From NCBI RefSeq assembly GCF_030163795.1, contig NZ_JASJOF010000009.1:1-64000 (forward strand): a stretch of DNA of 64,000 bases. Direction: 5' to 3'. The notes beneath the pieces are model-generated. The model did no database searches. It was given only the letters and a program-made list of their open reading frames with translations, and was not told where the DNA came from. The position numbers and the translations under genes are program-made. The DNA is from Roseicyclus marinus (GTDB taxonomy: Bacteria; Pseudomonadota; Alphaproteobacteria; Rhodobacterales; Rhodobacteraceae). Of the stretch, positions 23,939 through 33,253 are shown one piece after another (positions within the stretch are counted from its first letter, which is position 1; each line of letters opens with the position of its first letter).

Positions 23939-24453
23939 CGCGCTGCCCGCGCCTCCAACCGGGCGGCCAGCGCCGCGCCATCGGGCCATTCCACCCGGTG
24001 CGCGGGCAGGCTCACCCCCAAAATGCTGTCGACGAAAACCGGTCCTTCGACCCCGCCCCACCCGGCATAGACCGCGCGGGCCGCAGAATTGCCCGCCAAA
24101 ACCTCGAGCCAGACGGACCTGCCCCGCGCAAGATCCGCAACACCCCGCATCAGCGCCGCGCCAAGGCCGCAGCCCCGCGCGCCTTGCGCGACATGCAGCG
24201 CATCGACATGGACACCATCGGCATCAACAAGATCAAAGGCGACGAAACCCGAAATCGCCGCCCCCTCGCCCGCGACATGCACCCGCAACGGCCCCTCCAG
24301 CGCGCGGGCCTGCCATTTGCGCGCCATCGCCTCGTCAAGCGGCGCAGCCAGCACCGCATCGGGCAAAAGGCCCGCGTAATCCCGTCGCCAATTGGCGACA
24401 TGCAACGCCGCGATGGCGGGCAGATCGGCAGGATTGGCGGGGCGCGGGATCAT
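23935..24453 (-). CDS. GNAT family N-acetyltransferase
   Basis: 172 residues starting MIPRPANPADLPAIAALH at ATG 24453. The acetyl-CoA loop is in HVAQGARGCGLGAALM (the Q/RxxGxG/A signature), followed by the WLEVLAGNSAARAVYAGWGG motif common in these enzymes. The acceptor is unknown. It overlaps the downstream permease start by four bases, so acetylation and transport of the same small molecule is a reasonable guess, but only inference. Confidence 0.82.
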   Translation of the reverse strand: MIPRPANPADLPAIAALHVANWRRDYAGLLPDAVLAAPLDEAMARKWQARALEGPLRVHVAGEGAAISGFVAFDLVDADGVHVDALHVAQGARGCGLGAALMRGVADLARGRSVWLEVLAGNSAARAVYAGWGGVEGPVFVDSILGVSLPAHRVEWPDGAALAARLEARAAR

Positions 24454-24511
24454 GCGCGCGACCCTGCCTTGCCGCGCGCGCGCCCGCAAGCGTCCCCGAT
24501 CAGCGCCCCGT

Positions 24512-25450
24512 TCAGCGCTCAGGCAACGGGATGAAGTCTGCGTCATCCGTGGGCGGCAGGCGGAACCGTCCATGCGCCCAATCACCCGCGCGCCAGGCCT
24601 CCTTGGCCTCCTCGATCCGCTCTTTGGAACTGGCTACGAAATTCCACCAGATGTGCCGCGGCCCTTCCAGCGTGGCCCCGCCCAGCAGCATCACCCGCGC
24701 GCCCTCTTCACCCGCGATCATCGACACACGGTCGCCGGGGCGAAACACCATCATCCGCCCCGCCTCGAATCTCTCGCCCGCGATCTCGACCGCGCCCTGC
24801 ACGACATACGCACCGCGATCCTCGTGATCCTCGGGCAACGGCAGTTTCGCGCCCGGCTCCAGCGCCGCATCGATGTAGAATGTTTCCGACGCCACGGACA
24901 CCGGCGCGCGTTCCCCATAAGCCGTCCCGAGGATCAGGCGCAGCCGCTTGCCCTCCCCCTCCAGCATGGGCAGCGTGTCGCGCCCGGCATGGACGAAAGC
25001 GGGGGGCGCATCCTCGTGATCCTTGGGCAGGGCCATCCACGTCTGGATGCCCGACAGGCTGTAAGGCGCTTTCAGCATCTCGCCATCCACGCGCTCGGAA
25101 TGGGTGATGCCATGGCCTGCCGTCATCAGGTTCACCGCACCCGGTTCGATCCATTGATCCGTGCCCAGGCTGTCGCGGTGATGGAATCGCCCTTGGTACA
25201 GATAGGTGACCGTGGCCAGTCCGATATGCGGATGCGGGCGGATGTCGATCCCCTGCCCGGTCAGGAATTCCGCAGGCCCCATCTGGTCAAAGAAGATGAA
25301 GGGGCCGACCATCTGGCGCTTGGGCGCAGGCAGCGCGCGGCGCACCTCGAAGGCTCCCAGATCGCGGGCGCGCGGCACGATGATCGTTTCGATGGCATCC
25401 ACCGCATCGCCGGTCGGGCAATGCGGATCGAGGGCGGGGTTCCAGCTCAT
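24512..25450 (-). CDS. Pirin family protein
   Basis: 312 residues with a bicupin layout. The N-terminal cupin carries the pirin metal-binding pattern HPHIGLATVTYLYQGRFHHRDS and TAGHGITHSE, giving three His and one Glu ligand; the C-terminal cupin is degenerate. Bacterial pirins are iron-containing and some have quercetinase activity or act as redox-sensing partners; which applies here is unknown. The start ATG at 25450 has AGGAGAG upstream. Single gene. Confidence 0.9.
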   Translation of the reverse strand: MSWNPALDPHCPTGDAVDAIETIIVPRARDLGAFEVRRALPAPKRQMVGPFIFFDQMGPAEFLTGQGIDIRPHPHIGLATVTYLYQGRFHHRDSLGTDQWIEPGAVNLMTAGHGITHSERVDGEMLKAPYSLSGIQTWMALPKDHEDAPPAFVHAGRDTLPMLEGEGKRLRLILGTAYGERAPVSVASETFYIDAALEPGAKLPLPEDHEDRGAYVVQGAVEIAGERFEAGRMMVFRPGDRVSMIAGEEGARVMLLGGATLEGPRHIWWNFVASSKERIEEAKEAWRAGDWAHGRFRLPPTDDADFIPLPER

Positions 25451-25588
25451 GACGCGCTCTCCTGTTCAAGTCCTGCGCAAAAGCTAGGGCATTCCGCCTC
25501 GTGGTCCGAGACCGATATCCCCACAGCTTCCGCGCGCAAGCGCACAGAATCTGACCAATGGTAGCTTGGATGTTCGTTTATTAGGGAT

Positions 25589-25664
<76 letters not shown>

Positions 25665-25674
25665 GGTCGCGCGC

Positions 25675-25703
25675 CTGATAGCCGCTTGGCGTCAGGCGGG
25701 CAA
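25675..25703 (-). promoter_or_regulatory. Promoter of tRNA-Val (TAC)
   Basis: Minus strand TTGCCC (25703-25698), 17-base spacer, TATCAG (25680-25675), eleven bases from the tRNA 5' end. Confidence 0.5.
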
Positions 25704-25772
25704 GGGTCTGGCCCGCACCCGAACGCCACTGTGCGATCCGCGATCCGGCGTCGTCTGGTCAGACAGGGAAAA

Positions 25773-25847
25773 TGGTGGGTGATGAGGGATTTGAACCCCC
25801 GACATCTTCGATGTGAACGAAGCGCTCTACCACTGAGCTAATCACCC
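25773..25847 (-). tRNA. tRNA-Val (anticodon CAC)
   Basis: A 75-nt cloverleaf closely related to the neighbouring tRNA-Val. Acceptor GGGTGAT/ATCACCC, anticodon stem CTTCG/CGAAG around TTCACAT, T loop TTCAAAT and encoded CCA. It decodes GUG. The two valine tRNAs are 108 bases apart and probably arose by duplication. Confidence 0.96.
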
Positions 25848-25864
25848 GCCGGGTGGATGGGTCT

Positions 25865-26356
25865 TTAGCCATCCTCGCCCGGGTCCGCAAGGGGGCTTTC
25901 GCCCGCCTTGCCCGCGTTGGACCCCGCCCGCCGCAGCTTGAGCGTCAGCACATCGGATCCCCCGCCCTCGGGCCTGCGCCGCTTGACCGACAGCTTGCCC
26001 AGCGGCGGCACGATCAGCTCGTCCCGGCGCTCCAGCGCAAGGCCCAGTTCGTCCAGCACCAGCTCCACAATCTGCCGCGCCTCCGACCGCTTGATCGCGC
26101 TGCGTGCACAAACCGCCTCCAGCAGATCGTTGCGCCGATACCGCCCATCCGCCGCCACCTCGTCCCGGCTTTCAGCCTCGACCGGCGCCACCGCCACGGG
26201 CTCGACCGCGCGCAGATGCGGCCGCGCCTCCGCCGCCGCCACCTCGGGCTTCGCGGCCTTGGTGGACGTGGCGCGCCGCTTGGGTCCGGCGGGCGTCGCC
26301 TTGGGGCCCGCGGCCTTGGTCGTGGCCTTGATCGGTTTTTCTCGGCTGCTCGCCAT
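25865..26356 (-). CDS. HU/IHF-like DNA-binding protein with basic N-terminal tail
   Basis: 163 residues. The C-terminal ~85 residues have the HU fold: YRRNDLLEAVCARSAIKRSEA (helices 1-2), then LIVPPLGKLSVKRRRPEGGG, where the DNA-gripping beta arm would lie. The first ~70 residues are Lys/Ala/Pro-rich (IKATTKAAGPKATPAGPKRR), like histone H1 tails. The family call is moderately firm; the arm is shorter than in HU. The start ATG at 26356 follows GGGGAGA. Stop and the adjacent tRNA-Val are 17 bases apart. Confidence 0.75.
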   Translation of the reverse strand: MASSREKPIKATTKAAGPKATPAGPKRRATSTKAAKPEVAAAEARPHLRAVEPVAVAPVEAESRDEVAADGRYRRNDLLEAVCARSAIKRSEARQIVELVLDELGLALERRDELIVPPLGKLSVKRRRPEGGGSDVLTLKLRRAGSNAGKAGESPLADPGEDG

Positions 26357-26456
26357 TCCTGTCTCCCCGTCCTGCGCTGCGCGCCTTGCGAACTTTTGAC
26401 GGGAATCTACCGAAAGATCGCACCAGAGGCCAGAGGCCGCGTGAACAGGGCGGGCA

Positions 26457-27248
26457 TCACCCCCCGCTGGAGGCAAGGCTGATGGCCCGTCCATCCCAGC
26501 GTGGCCAGCCGATCAACTCGGACAGGGTCACGAATTCGTAGCCCCGCGCCAACAGCCGATCCAACGTCGCGGGCATCGCCTCGATCGTGCCCGCGCGAAT
26601 GTCATGGGTCAGGATCACGCCGCCCGGATGGCTGCCGCCGACGATCCGCTCGGTCACCGCTTGCGCGCCGGGATTGCGCCAATCCTCGGGGTCGACCGAC
26701 CACAGGACGGTGGGCAGATTGCGCGACGCCTGCACCATGCGGCGCTGCGCCCCGGTCAGGCTGCCATAGGGCGGGCGCATCGTGACCGGCTCTCGCCCCA
26801 CGGCATCCATGATCGCCGCGCTGGTCCGGTCCAATTCCGACAAGATCGCGGCATCGCCAAGGTCCGACAATTTCGGATGAGACCAGCTGTGATTGCCGAT
26901 CTCGTGCCCCTCCTCGGCGATCCGGCGCATCACCGAAAGATGCACGGGCACCCGCGACCCGATGACGTAAAAGGTCGCGCGGACCCCCCGCAACGCCAGA
27001 ATATCCAAAAGCCGCGGCGTCAGGCTTGCATGGGGCCCGTCATCGAAGGTCAGCGCCACCACAGGCCGCGCCGTACGCACCCGGGTGATCGTCGTCGCAT
27101 CGCCCTGCGCGATGTCGCGCGGCAAGGCGATGGCAGGCCGCGCGGGCAGGCCTTGCGCCACGGCGGGCCTCAGGATCGCGGGCGACGAGACCAGCACCGC
27201 ACCCGCGGCCAACAGGATCTGTCGGCGGGAAAGCCTGTCGCGCGTCAC
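26457..27248 (-). CDS. Tat-exported polysaccharide deacetylase (NodB domain)
   Basis: 263 residues from GTG 27248, chosen because it places a twin-arginine signal (RLSRRQILLAAGAVL) at the N-terminus; an upstream in-frame TTG would bury it. The NodB homology domain has motif 1 TFDDGPH (both catalytic Asp), motif 2 HEIGNHSWSHP (His ligands), motif 3 MRPPYGSL and motif 4 ILTHDI. These are metal-dependent carbohydrate esterases that de-N-acetylate chitin-like polymers or peptidoglycan. The substrate is unknown; action in the periplasm is expected. Confidence 0.88.
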   Translation of the reverse strand: MTRDRLSRRQILLAAGAVLVSSPAILRPAVAQGLPARPAIALPRDIAQGDATTITRVRTARPVVALTFDDGPHASLTPRLLDILALRGVRATFYVIGSRVPVHLSVMRRIAEEGHEIGNHSWSHPKLSDLGDAAILSELDRTSAAIMDAVGREPVTMRPPYGSLTGAQRRMVQASRNLPTVLWSVDPEDWRNPGAQAVTERIVGGSHPGGVILTHDIRAGTIEAMPATLDRLLARGYEFVTLSELIGWPRWDGRAISLASSGG

Positions 27249-27476
27249 TGCTCTATCCCCGGGATTCTTCGTTATCCACAGCCTGACGCGGGCCGAAGTC
27301 CCCCACAAGGCCGGAGCGGGGATTTGCCGGACCAGAGCTGCAAGGCAGGGCCGTGATGCGACAAAGTCGCAACAAAGGCACCGATACGGGCGCGCGCCGG
27401 TCTATTCAGGAAAATTCAAAAAGAGGGTCGCGGCTCAAGGGCCCGCGCGATGCGCGCAGGCCCCCGAATCTCACGA

Positions 27477-29876
27477 TCAATGCGCGACAGCGGATCCTTC
27501 GCTGCCCCGTTCGGCCGCTTTCGCCGCCGCAGCGGCGGCCTCGGCCTCCTCGTCCCAATCGACCGCCTCGGGCTGACGGGTCAAGGCGCGCTGCAGAACC
27601 TCGGTCACATGACTGACGGGGATGATGGTCAGCCCCTCCTTCACGTTGTCGGGGATCTCGGGCAGATCCTTGGCATTGTCCTCGGGGATCATGACGGTGG
27701 TGATCCCGCCCCGCAGCGCGGCCAGAAGCTTTTCCTTCAGCCCGCCGATGGGCAGCACGTTGCCGCGCAGCGTCACCTCGCCCGTCATGGCGATGTCCTT
27801 GCGCACCGGGATCTGCGTCAGTACCGACACGATGGAGGTCACCATGGCGATGCCCGCGCTCGGCCCGTCCTTGGGCGTCGCCCCCTCGGGGACGTGGACG
27901 TGGATGTCCCAGCTGTCCAGCCGCGGCGGCTTCACCCCGATCCGGGGCGCGATGGACCGCACATAGCTGGCAGCGGCATCGATCGATTCCTTCATCACCT
28001 CGCCGAGCTTGCCGGTGGTCTTCATCCGGCCCTTGCCCGGCAGGCGCAACGCCTCGATCGACAACAGATCGCCACCCACGCTGGTCCAGGCCAGCCCGGT
28101 CACGACACCCACCTGATCCTCGCGCTCGGCCAGACCGAACTTGAACCGCTTCACGCCCAGAATGTCTTCCAGCGTCTCGGGTGTGACGACCACGCGCGTC
28201 GTCTCCTTCTTGACGATGGATGTCACGGCCTTCCGCGCCAGCTTGGCGATCTCGCGCTCAAGGTTCCGCACCCCCGCCTCGCGGGTGTAGTAGCGGATGA
28301 CATCCGTCAGCGCGGCATCGGACAGCTCGAATTCCTTCGCCCGCAGACCGTGGTTCTTCATCTGCTTGGCGACAAGGTGCTGCTTGGCAATCTCGCGCTT
28401 CTCGTCCTCGGTGTAGCCCGCAAGCGGGATGATCTCCATCCGGTCCAAAAGCGGCCCGGGCATGTTGTAGGAATTCGCCGTGGTCAGGAACATCACGTTC
28501 GACAGGTCGTATTCGACCTCGAGGTAGTGATCCATGAAGGTCGCATTCTGTTCCGGATCCAGCACCTCCAGCATGGCGCTGGCCGGGTCGCCCCGGAAAT
28601 CCTGCCCCATCTTGTCGATCTCATCGAGCAAGATCAGCGGGTTGGTGGTCTTGGCCTTCTTCAGCGCCTGAATGATCTTGCCCGGCATCGACCCAATGTA
28701 GGTCCGCCGGTGACCCCGGATCTCGCTCTCGTCGCGCACACCACCAAGGCTGATACGGATGAATTCGCGCCCCGTGGCCTTGGCCACCGATTTGCCGAGG
28801 CTGGTCTTGCCCACGCCCGGCGGCCCGACAAGGCACAGGATCGGCCCCTTCAGCTTGGCCGAGCGTTGCTGCACCGCCAGGTATTCGACGATCCGCTCCT
28901 TGACCTTCTCCAGCCCGTAGTGATCCGCATCCAAAATCGCCTCGGCCCGGCCAAGGTCCTTTTTCACGCGGCTTTTCACGCCCCACGGGATCGACAGCAT
29001 CCAATCCAGGTAATTGCGCACCACGGTCGCCTCGGCCGACATCGGCGACATGTTCTTGAGCTTTTTCAGCTCCGCCTCGGCCTTGTCGCGCGCCTCCTTG
29101 GACAGTTTCGTGGCTGCGATGCGCTCTTCCAGCTCGGCGATCTCGCCGGCACCTTCCTCGCCATCGCCCAGCTCGCGCTGGATCGCCTTCATCTGTTCAT
29201 TCAGGTAATATTCGCGCTGCGTACGCTCCATCTGGCTCTTCACGCGGCTCTTGATCTTCTTTTCGACCTGAAGAACCGACATCTCGCCCTGCATCAGGCC
29301 ATAGACCTTCTCCAGCCGCTCGGCGACATTGAGCGTCTCCAGAAGTTCCTGCTTTTGGCCCACCTCGATGCCGAGATGCCCGGACACCAGATCGGCCAGC
29401 CGCGCGGGATCGGTCGCCTCGCTGACATTGGTCAGGGCGTCCTCGGGAATGTTCTTCTTCACCTTCGCGTATTTGGCGAATTCCTCGGCCACCGCGCCGA
29501 TCATCGCCTGCACGGCGGCGCGGTCACCCTCGACCTCGTCCAGCGTCTCGACGCGCGCCTCGAAAAACGCCTCCGTCGCGGTGAACCCGGTGATCCGCAC
29601 CCGCGACCGCCCCTCGACCAACACCTTCACGGTGCCATCGGGCAGTTTCAGCAGTTGCAGCACATTGGCCAGAACGCCGGTGCGATAGATCCCATCGGCC
29701 GTCGGATCGTCAACGGCGGGATCGATCTGCGAGCTTAGCAGGATCTGCTTGTCGTCTTGCATCACCTCTTCCAGCGCGCGCACCGATTTCTCGCGGCCGA
29801 CGAAAAGCGGCACGATCATGTGCGGAAACACCACGATGTCGCGCAGGGGCAGGACGGGATACGTTTCTTGGGTCAC
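27477..29876 (-). CDS. lon: ATP-dependent protease Lon
   Basis: 799 residues. The N-terminal substrate-binding domain begins YPVLPLRDIVVFPHM; a coiled middle region follows; the AAA+ domain has Walker A GPPGVGKTSLGKS and Walker B ILLDEIDKMG; the C-terminal protease has the catalytic Ser in KDGPSAGIA and the Lys in GGLKEKLLAAL. It degrades misfolded and regulatory proteins in the cytoplasm; in Caulobacter it also degrades CtrA-pathway factors such as SciP, whose homologue is encoded here. A heat-shock-like promoter lies upstream. Confidence 0.97.
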   Translation of the reverse strand: MTQETYPVLPLRDIVVFPHMIVPLFVGREKSVRALEEVMQDDKQILLSSQIDPAVDDPTADGIYRTGVLANVLQLLKLPDGTVKVLVEGRSRVRITGFTATEAFFEARVETLDEVEGDRAAVQAMIGAVAEEFAKYAKVKKNIPEDALTNVSEATDPARLADLVSGHLGIEVGQKQELLETLNVAERLEKVYGLMQGEMSVLQVEKKIKSRVKSQMERTQREYYLNEQMKAIQRELGDGEEGAGEIAELEERIAATKLSKEARDKAEAELKKLKNMSPMSAEATVVRNYLDWMLSIPWGVKSRVKKDLGRAEAILDADHYGLEKVKERIVEYLAVQQRSAKLKGPILCLVGPPGVGKTSLGKSVAKATGREFIRISLGGVRDESEIRGHRRTYIGSMPGKIIQALKKAKTTNPLILLDEIDKMGQDFRGDPASAMLEVLDPEQNATFMDHYLEVEYDLSNVMFLTTANSYNMPGPLLDRMEIIPLAGYTEDEKREIAKQHLVAKQMKNHGLRAKEFELSDAALTDVIRYYTREAGVRNLEREIAKLARKAVTSIVKKETTRVVVTPETLEDILGVKRFKFGLAEREDQVGVVTGLAWTSVGGDLLSIEALRLPGKGRMKTTGKLGEVMKESIDAAASYVRSIAPRIGVKPPRLDSWDIHVHVPEGATPKDGPSAGIAMVTSIVSVLTQIPVRKDIAMTGEVTLRGNVLPIGGLKEKLLAALRGGITTVMIPEDNAKDLPEIPDNVKEGLTIIPVSHVTEVLQRALTRQPEAVDWDEEAEAAAAAAKAAERGSEGSAVAH

Positions 29877-29960
29877 TGGCTCTAGCCTTCCTTGGTGTTG
29901 GCAAGGGGATTGGGCTCCGCCCGGCGGCCGCCCTGCCCCCCTCCGGGTCAGGATGTCATA

Positions 29961-29988
29961 ACTTGGGGCGCCGGGGCCGGGGTTTCAA
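29961..29988 (-). promoter_or_regulatory. Candidate heat-shock (sigma-32) promoter of lon
   Basis: Minus strand TTGAAA (29988-29983) and CCCCAAGT (29968-29961) separated by 14 bases, resembling the CTTGAA/CCCCAT pattern; 85 bases before the lon start. Confidence 0.35.
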
Positions 29989-30096
29989 CCGCAACGACGA
30001 ACCCGCCTTGAGCCATATCCTGCGCCCATGCAGGCGCGGGCGCAAGGGAGGGATGGTGGCGAAACCGTGACATTCCGGCGAGGGCAGCGCCCCAGC

Positions 30097-31227
30097 TCAC
30101 ATCGGCTCGATATCGCCCTCGGCCCGCTGCGCATGGAACCCCGCCTCCCAGGCCGCGAACCGCCCCTGCGCAATCGCCGCCCGCATCCCCGCCATCATCT
30201 CTTGGTAGTAATGCAGGTTGTGCCAGGTCAGGAGCATCCCCGAGATCATCTCGCCCGCCCGGAACACATGGTGCAGATAGGCGCGGCTATAGCCCCGGCA
30301 GGCGGGACAGGTGCAATCCTCGTCCAGCGGGCGCGGATCGTCGGCGTGGCGGGCGTTCTTGATGTTGACCTGCCCCCGCCGGGTCCAGGCCTGCCCTGTC
30401 CGCCCCGACCGGGACGGCAGAACGCAATCCATCATGTCGATCCCGCGCTTGACCGCGCCCACGATATCGTCGGGCTTGCCCACCCCCATCAGGTAGCGCG
30501 GCTTGTCTTGCGGAAGCATCCCCGGCGCGTAATCGAGACAGGAAAACATCGCCTCTTGTCCCTCGCCCACGGCCAGACCGCCCACCGCGTAGCCATCAAA
30601 CCCGATGGATTTCAGCGCCTCGGCACTCTCCTCCCGGAAATCGCGCTCCAACCCGCCCTGCTGGATGCCGAACAGCGCATGTCCCGGCCTGTCGCCAAAG
30701 GCCTCCTTCGACCGCTCCGCCCAGCGCATCGACAACCGCATGCTTTCCGCGATCCGGTCGCGGTCGGCGGGCAGCGCCGGACATTCGTCGAAACACATCA
30801 CGATGTCCGAGCCCAATAGCTTCTGGATCTCCATCGACCGTTCCGGGGACAGCATGTGTTTGGACCCGTCCACATGGCTGCGAAAGGTCACGCCCTCCTC
30901 GGTCAGCTTGCGCAGATCGGCCAGGCTCATCACCTGGAACCCGCCCGAATCCGTCAAGATCGGCTTGTCCCAATTCATGAACCGGTGCAGCCCGCCCAAG
31001 TTCGCGATCCGCTCCGCCGTGGGCCGCAACATCAGGTGATAGGTATTGCCGAGCAAGATATCGGCCCCCGTCGCCGCCACGCTCTCGGGCAGCATGGCCT
31101 TGACCGTGGCCGCCGTGCCCACCGGCATGAAGGCCGGCGTGCGGATGTCGCCCCGCGGTGTCGTGATCGTCCCGGTGCGCGCCGCGCCATCCGTCGCTGT
31201 CACATGAAAGTCGAAGACCTGACCCAT
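30097..31227 (-). CDS. tgt: tRNA-guanine transglycosylase
   Basis: 376 residues. Catalytic features are in [12 protein letters not shown] and [10 protein letters not shown], and the zinc site is [16 protein letters not shown]. Tgt exchanges G34 for preQ1 in tRNAs with GUN anticodons (Asp, Asn, His, Tyr). The start is ATG 31227, with AAGGA eight bases upstream; an in-frame ATG two codons earlier lacks spacing. It works upstream of GluQ (11958-12815) on tRNA-Asp(GUC). Divergent from the RimB-like gene. Confidence 0.96.
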   Translation of the reverse strand: MGQVFDFHVTATDGAARTGTITTPRGDIRTPAFMPVGTAATVKAMLPESVAATGADILLGNTYHLMLRPTAERIANLGGLHRFMNWDKPILTDSGGFQVMSLADLRKLTEEGVTFRSHVDGSKHMLSPERSMEIQKLLGSDIVMCFDECPALPADRDRIAESMRLSMRWAERSKEAFGDRPGHALFGIQQGGLERDFREESAEALKSIGFDGYAVGGLAVGEGQEAMFSCLDYAPGMLPQDKPRYLMGVGKPDDIVGAVKRGIDMMDCVLPSRSGRTGQAWTRRGQVNIKNARHADDPRPLDEDCTCPACRGYSRAYLHHVFRAGEMISGMLLTWHNLHYYQEMMAGMRAAIAQGRFAAWEAGFHAQRAEGDIEPM

Positions 31228-31300
31228 TGTCATCCTTGCCTGCGCCCGCGAAACCCCGCAGGTCATGCCCCGATTCCCCCCCGATGCCAAGGAGCGCACC

Positions 31301-31726
31301 ATGGTCATGCAACACCGCCCCCTGACGCTGGGATGGGAAGAATGGGTGGCCCTCCCCGGCCTCGGCCTGCCCGCGCTCAAGGCCAAGGTCGATACCGGCG
31401 CGCGCACTTCGGCGCTCCATGCCTTCGACATCGAACCCTTCGGGCCTGCCTCCCGCCCCAAACTGCGCTTTGCCGTCCATCCCGTGCCGGGGCGCACCGA
31501 CCTGACCATCGCCTGTTCCGCGCTCATCCGCGACCGGCGCGAGGTGACCTCCTCGAACGGCGAATCCGAATTGCGCTATGTCATCGAAACCAGTCTCCGC
31601 ATCGGCGAGGCCGAGGTGCCGATCGAGATCACGCTGACCGACCGCACCAACATGGCCTACCGGATGCTCATCGGGCGGCAGGCGATCCAGCCCGATTGGC
31701 GCATCAGCCCCACCGCCAGCTTCTGA
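31301..31726 (+). CDS. RimB-like retropepsin-type protease domain (Zn_protease family), ends at in-frame UGA
   Basis: 141 residues from ATG 31301 (AAGGAG upstream). The single family domain has the aspartic protease-like active motif [12 protein letters not shown] (Asp31) and ends [20 protein letters not shown], then UGA. This family acts with RimK: it cleaves the poly-glutamate tail that RimK adds to ribosomal protein S6. After the UGA the same frame continues through 13 codons reading like a linker (QPKLSYDIYHSAE) into rimK, so both were probably one polypeptide. It is either a split gene, a nonsense mutation, a read-through site or a sequence error. Confidence 0.8.
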   Translation: MVMQHRPLTLGWEEWVALPGLGLPALKAKVDTGARTSALHAFDIEPFGPASRPKLRFAVHPVPGRTDLTIACSALIRDRREVTSSNGESELRYVIETSLRIGEAEVPIEITLTDRTNMAYRMLIGRQAIQPDWRISPTASF

Positions 31727-31765
31727 CAGCCCAAACTCTCCTACGACATCTACCACAGCGCCGAG

Positions 31766-32695
31766 GTGAAACTCGCCGCCCCTGCCCGCAGCTTGCGCAT
31801 CGCCGTCCTCAGCCGCGAGGACAACCATTCCACCCGGCGTCTCGTGACCGAGGGCGAGGAACGCGGCCACACGATCGAGGTGATCGACACCACCCGCTGC
31901 TACATGGCGATCAACACGCTCGCCCCCGAGGTGCATTACGACGGCACCCGCCTGCCCCGCTACGACGCCGTGATCCCGCGGATCGGCCCCTCGATCACCG
32001 CCTATGGCACCGCCGTCCTGCGCCAGTTCGAATCGCTCGGCACCCATTGCGTGAACGGCAGCGCCGGCATCACCGCCAGCCGCGACAAGCTTCACGCCCA
32101 CCAGCTTCTGGCCGCGCGCGGCATCGGGATGCCCCAGACCGCCTTCGCCGCCAGCCCCAAGGATACCGACAACCTGATCGGCCTCGTGGGCAGCGGCCCC
32201 CTGGTGGTCAAGCTTCTGGAATCGACCCAAGGCAAGGGCGTGGTGCTCGCCGAAACCCGCAAGGCCGCGCAATCGGTCATCGACGCCTTCCGCGGCCTGC
32301 GCGCCAATTTCCTCGTGCAAAGCTTCGTCAAGGAAGCGGCGGGCGAGGATATCCGCTGCCTCGTCGTCGATGGAAAGGTCGTGGCGGCGATGAAACGCAG
32401 CGCCTCGGGCGATGATTTCCGCTCGAACCTGCATCGCGGCGGCACCGCCAAACCCGTCCGCATCACGCGCGAGGAACGCGACACGGCGCTCCGCGCCGCC
32501 CGCGTCTTCAACCTCGGGCTTGCGGGCGTCGACCTTCTGCGCGCCCATGACGGCCCCAAGGTGCTCGAGGTCAATTCCTCCCCCGGTCTCGAAGGGATCG
32601 AACTGGCCACCGGCAAGAATATCGCGGCGCTGCTTTACGACGCCATCGAGCGCAAGGTCCGCCCCGCCCCCGTCCGCAAACGCCGAACGGCCTGA
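31766..32695 (+). CDS. rimK: RimK-family ATP-grasp alpha-L-glutamate ligase
   Basis: 309 residues as written from GTG 31766. A pre-ATP-grasp domain (LRIAVLSREDNHSTRRL) is followed by the ATP-grasp core: SRDKLHAHQLL, VVKLLESTQGKGVVL, the acidic ligands in GEDIRCLVV and the Mg-binding EVNSSPGLEGIE. RimK adds glutamates to the C-terminus of ribosomal protein S6. There is no ribosome site before the GTG, and the frame is open upstream to the UGA at 31724-31726, which supports translation as part of a fusion with the RimB-like domain rather than independent initiation. Confidence 0.85.
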   Translation: MKLAAPARSLRIAVLSREDNHSTRRLVTEGEERGHTIEVIDTTRCYMAINTLAPEVHYDGTRLPRYDAVIPRIGPSITAYGTAVLRQFESLGTHCVNGSAGITASRDKLHAHQLLAARGIGMPQTAFAASPKDTDNLIGLVGSGPLVVKLLESTQGKGVVLAETRKAAQSVIDAFRGLRANFLVQSFVKEAAGEDIRCLVVDGKVVAAMKRSASGDDFRSNLHRGGTAKPVRITREERDTALRAARVFNLGLAGVDLLRAHDGPKVLEVNSSPGLEGIELATGKNIAALLYDAIERKVRPAPVRKRRTA

Positions 32696-32794
32696 TCGCG
32701 CGGGATCTTGCCGGATCGGGCAGCAGCCCTGCCCTTTACGCCCGCGCAGCCTTTCCTTATATCTTCGCTCAGGAATACCACGGGACAGGCCAAA

Positions 32795-33157
32795 ATGTCA
32801 GACGCGCAGCCACAGCTCGAGGGGACCCCCCTCATCAAGCCCTCCAGCACCGATCATCCGCTCTACGAGCCGGTCGTCGAGGCGTGCCGCAGCGTCTATG
32901 ACCCGGAAATCCCGGTAAATATCTATGACCTTGGGCTGGTCTACACCATCGACATCGATGCCGAGAACGCGGTCAGGATCACCATGACCCTCACCGCCCC
33001 CGGCTGCCCCGTCGCGGGCGAGATGCCGGGCTGGGTCGCGGATGCGATCGAGCCGCTCCCCGGCGTCAAGCATGTCGATGTCGACCTGACCTGGGATCCG
33101 CCTTGGGGCATGGACATGATGTCCGACGAGGCGCGTCTCGAACTTGGCTTCATGTAA
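32795..33157 (+). CDS. sufT: SufT-type (DUF59/MIP18) Fe-S assembly protein
   Basis: 120 residues. The DUF59 core EACRSVYDPEIPVNIYDLGLVY is followed by TLTAPGCPVAGEMP with the single conserved Cys and by VDLTWDPPWGMDMMSDEARLELG at the C-terminus. Members support maturation of Fe-S proteins in the cytoplasm and often sit in suf operons. The start ATG at 32795 has an AGG seven bases upstream. It lies 96 bases before an A-type carrier gene, forming a small Fe-S module away from any suf operon visible here. Confidence 0.85.
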   Translation: MSDAQPQLEGTPLIKPSSTDHPLYEPVVEACRSVYDPEIPVNIYDLGLVYTIDIDAENAVRITMTLTAPGCPVAGEMPGWVADAIEPLPGVKHVDVDLTWDPPWGMDMMSDEARLELGFM

Positions 33158-33253
33158 GGCGGCGCGTCCGCTCCGCGGTTGAGTGACGGGCCAAGAGGCC
33201 CTACATTGATAGCACGGCCACACCACGGCCGCCCCACCGCAAGGACAGGTTCC

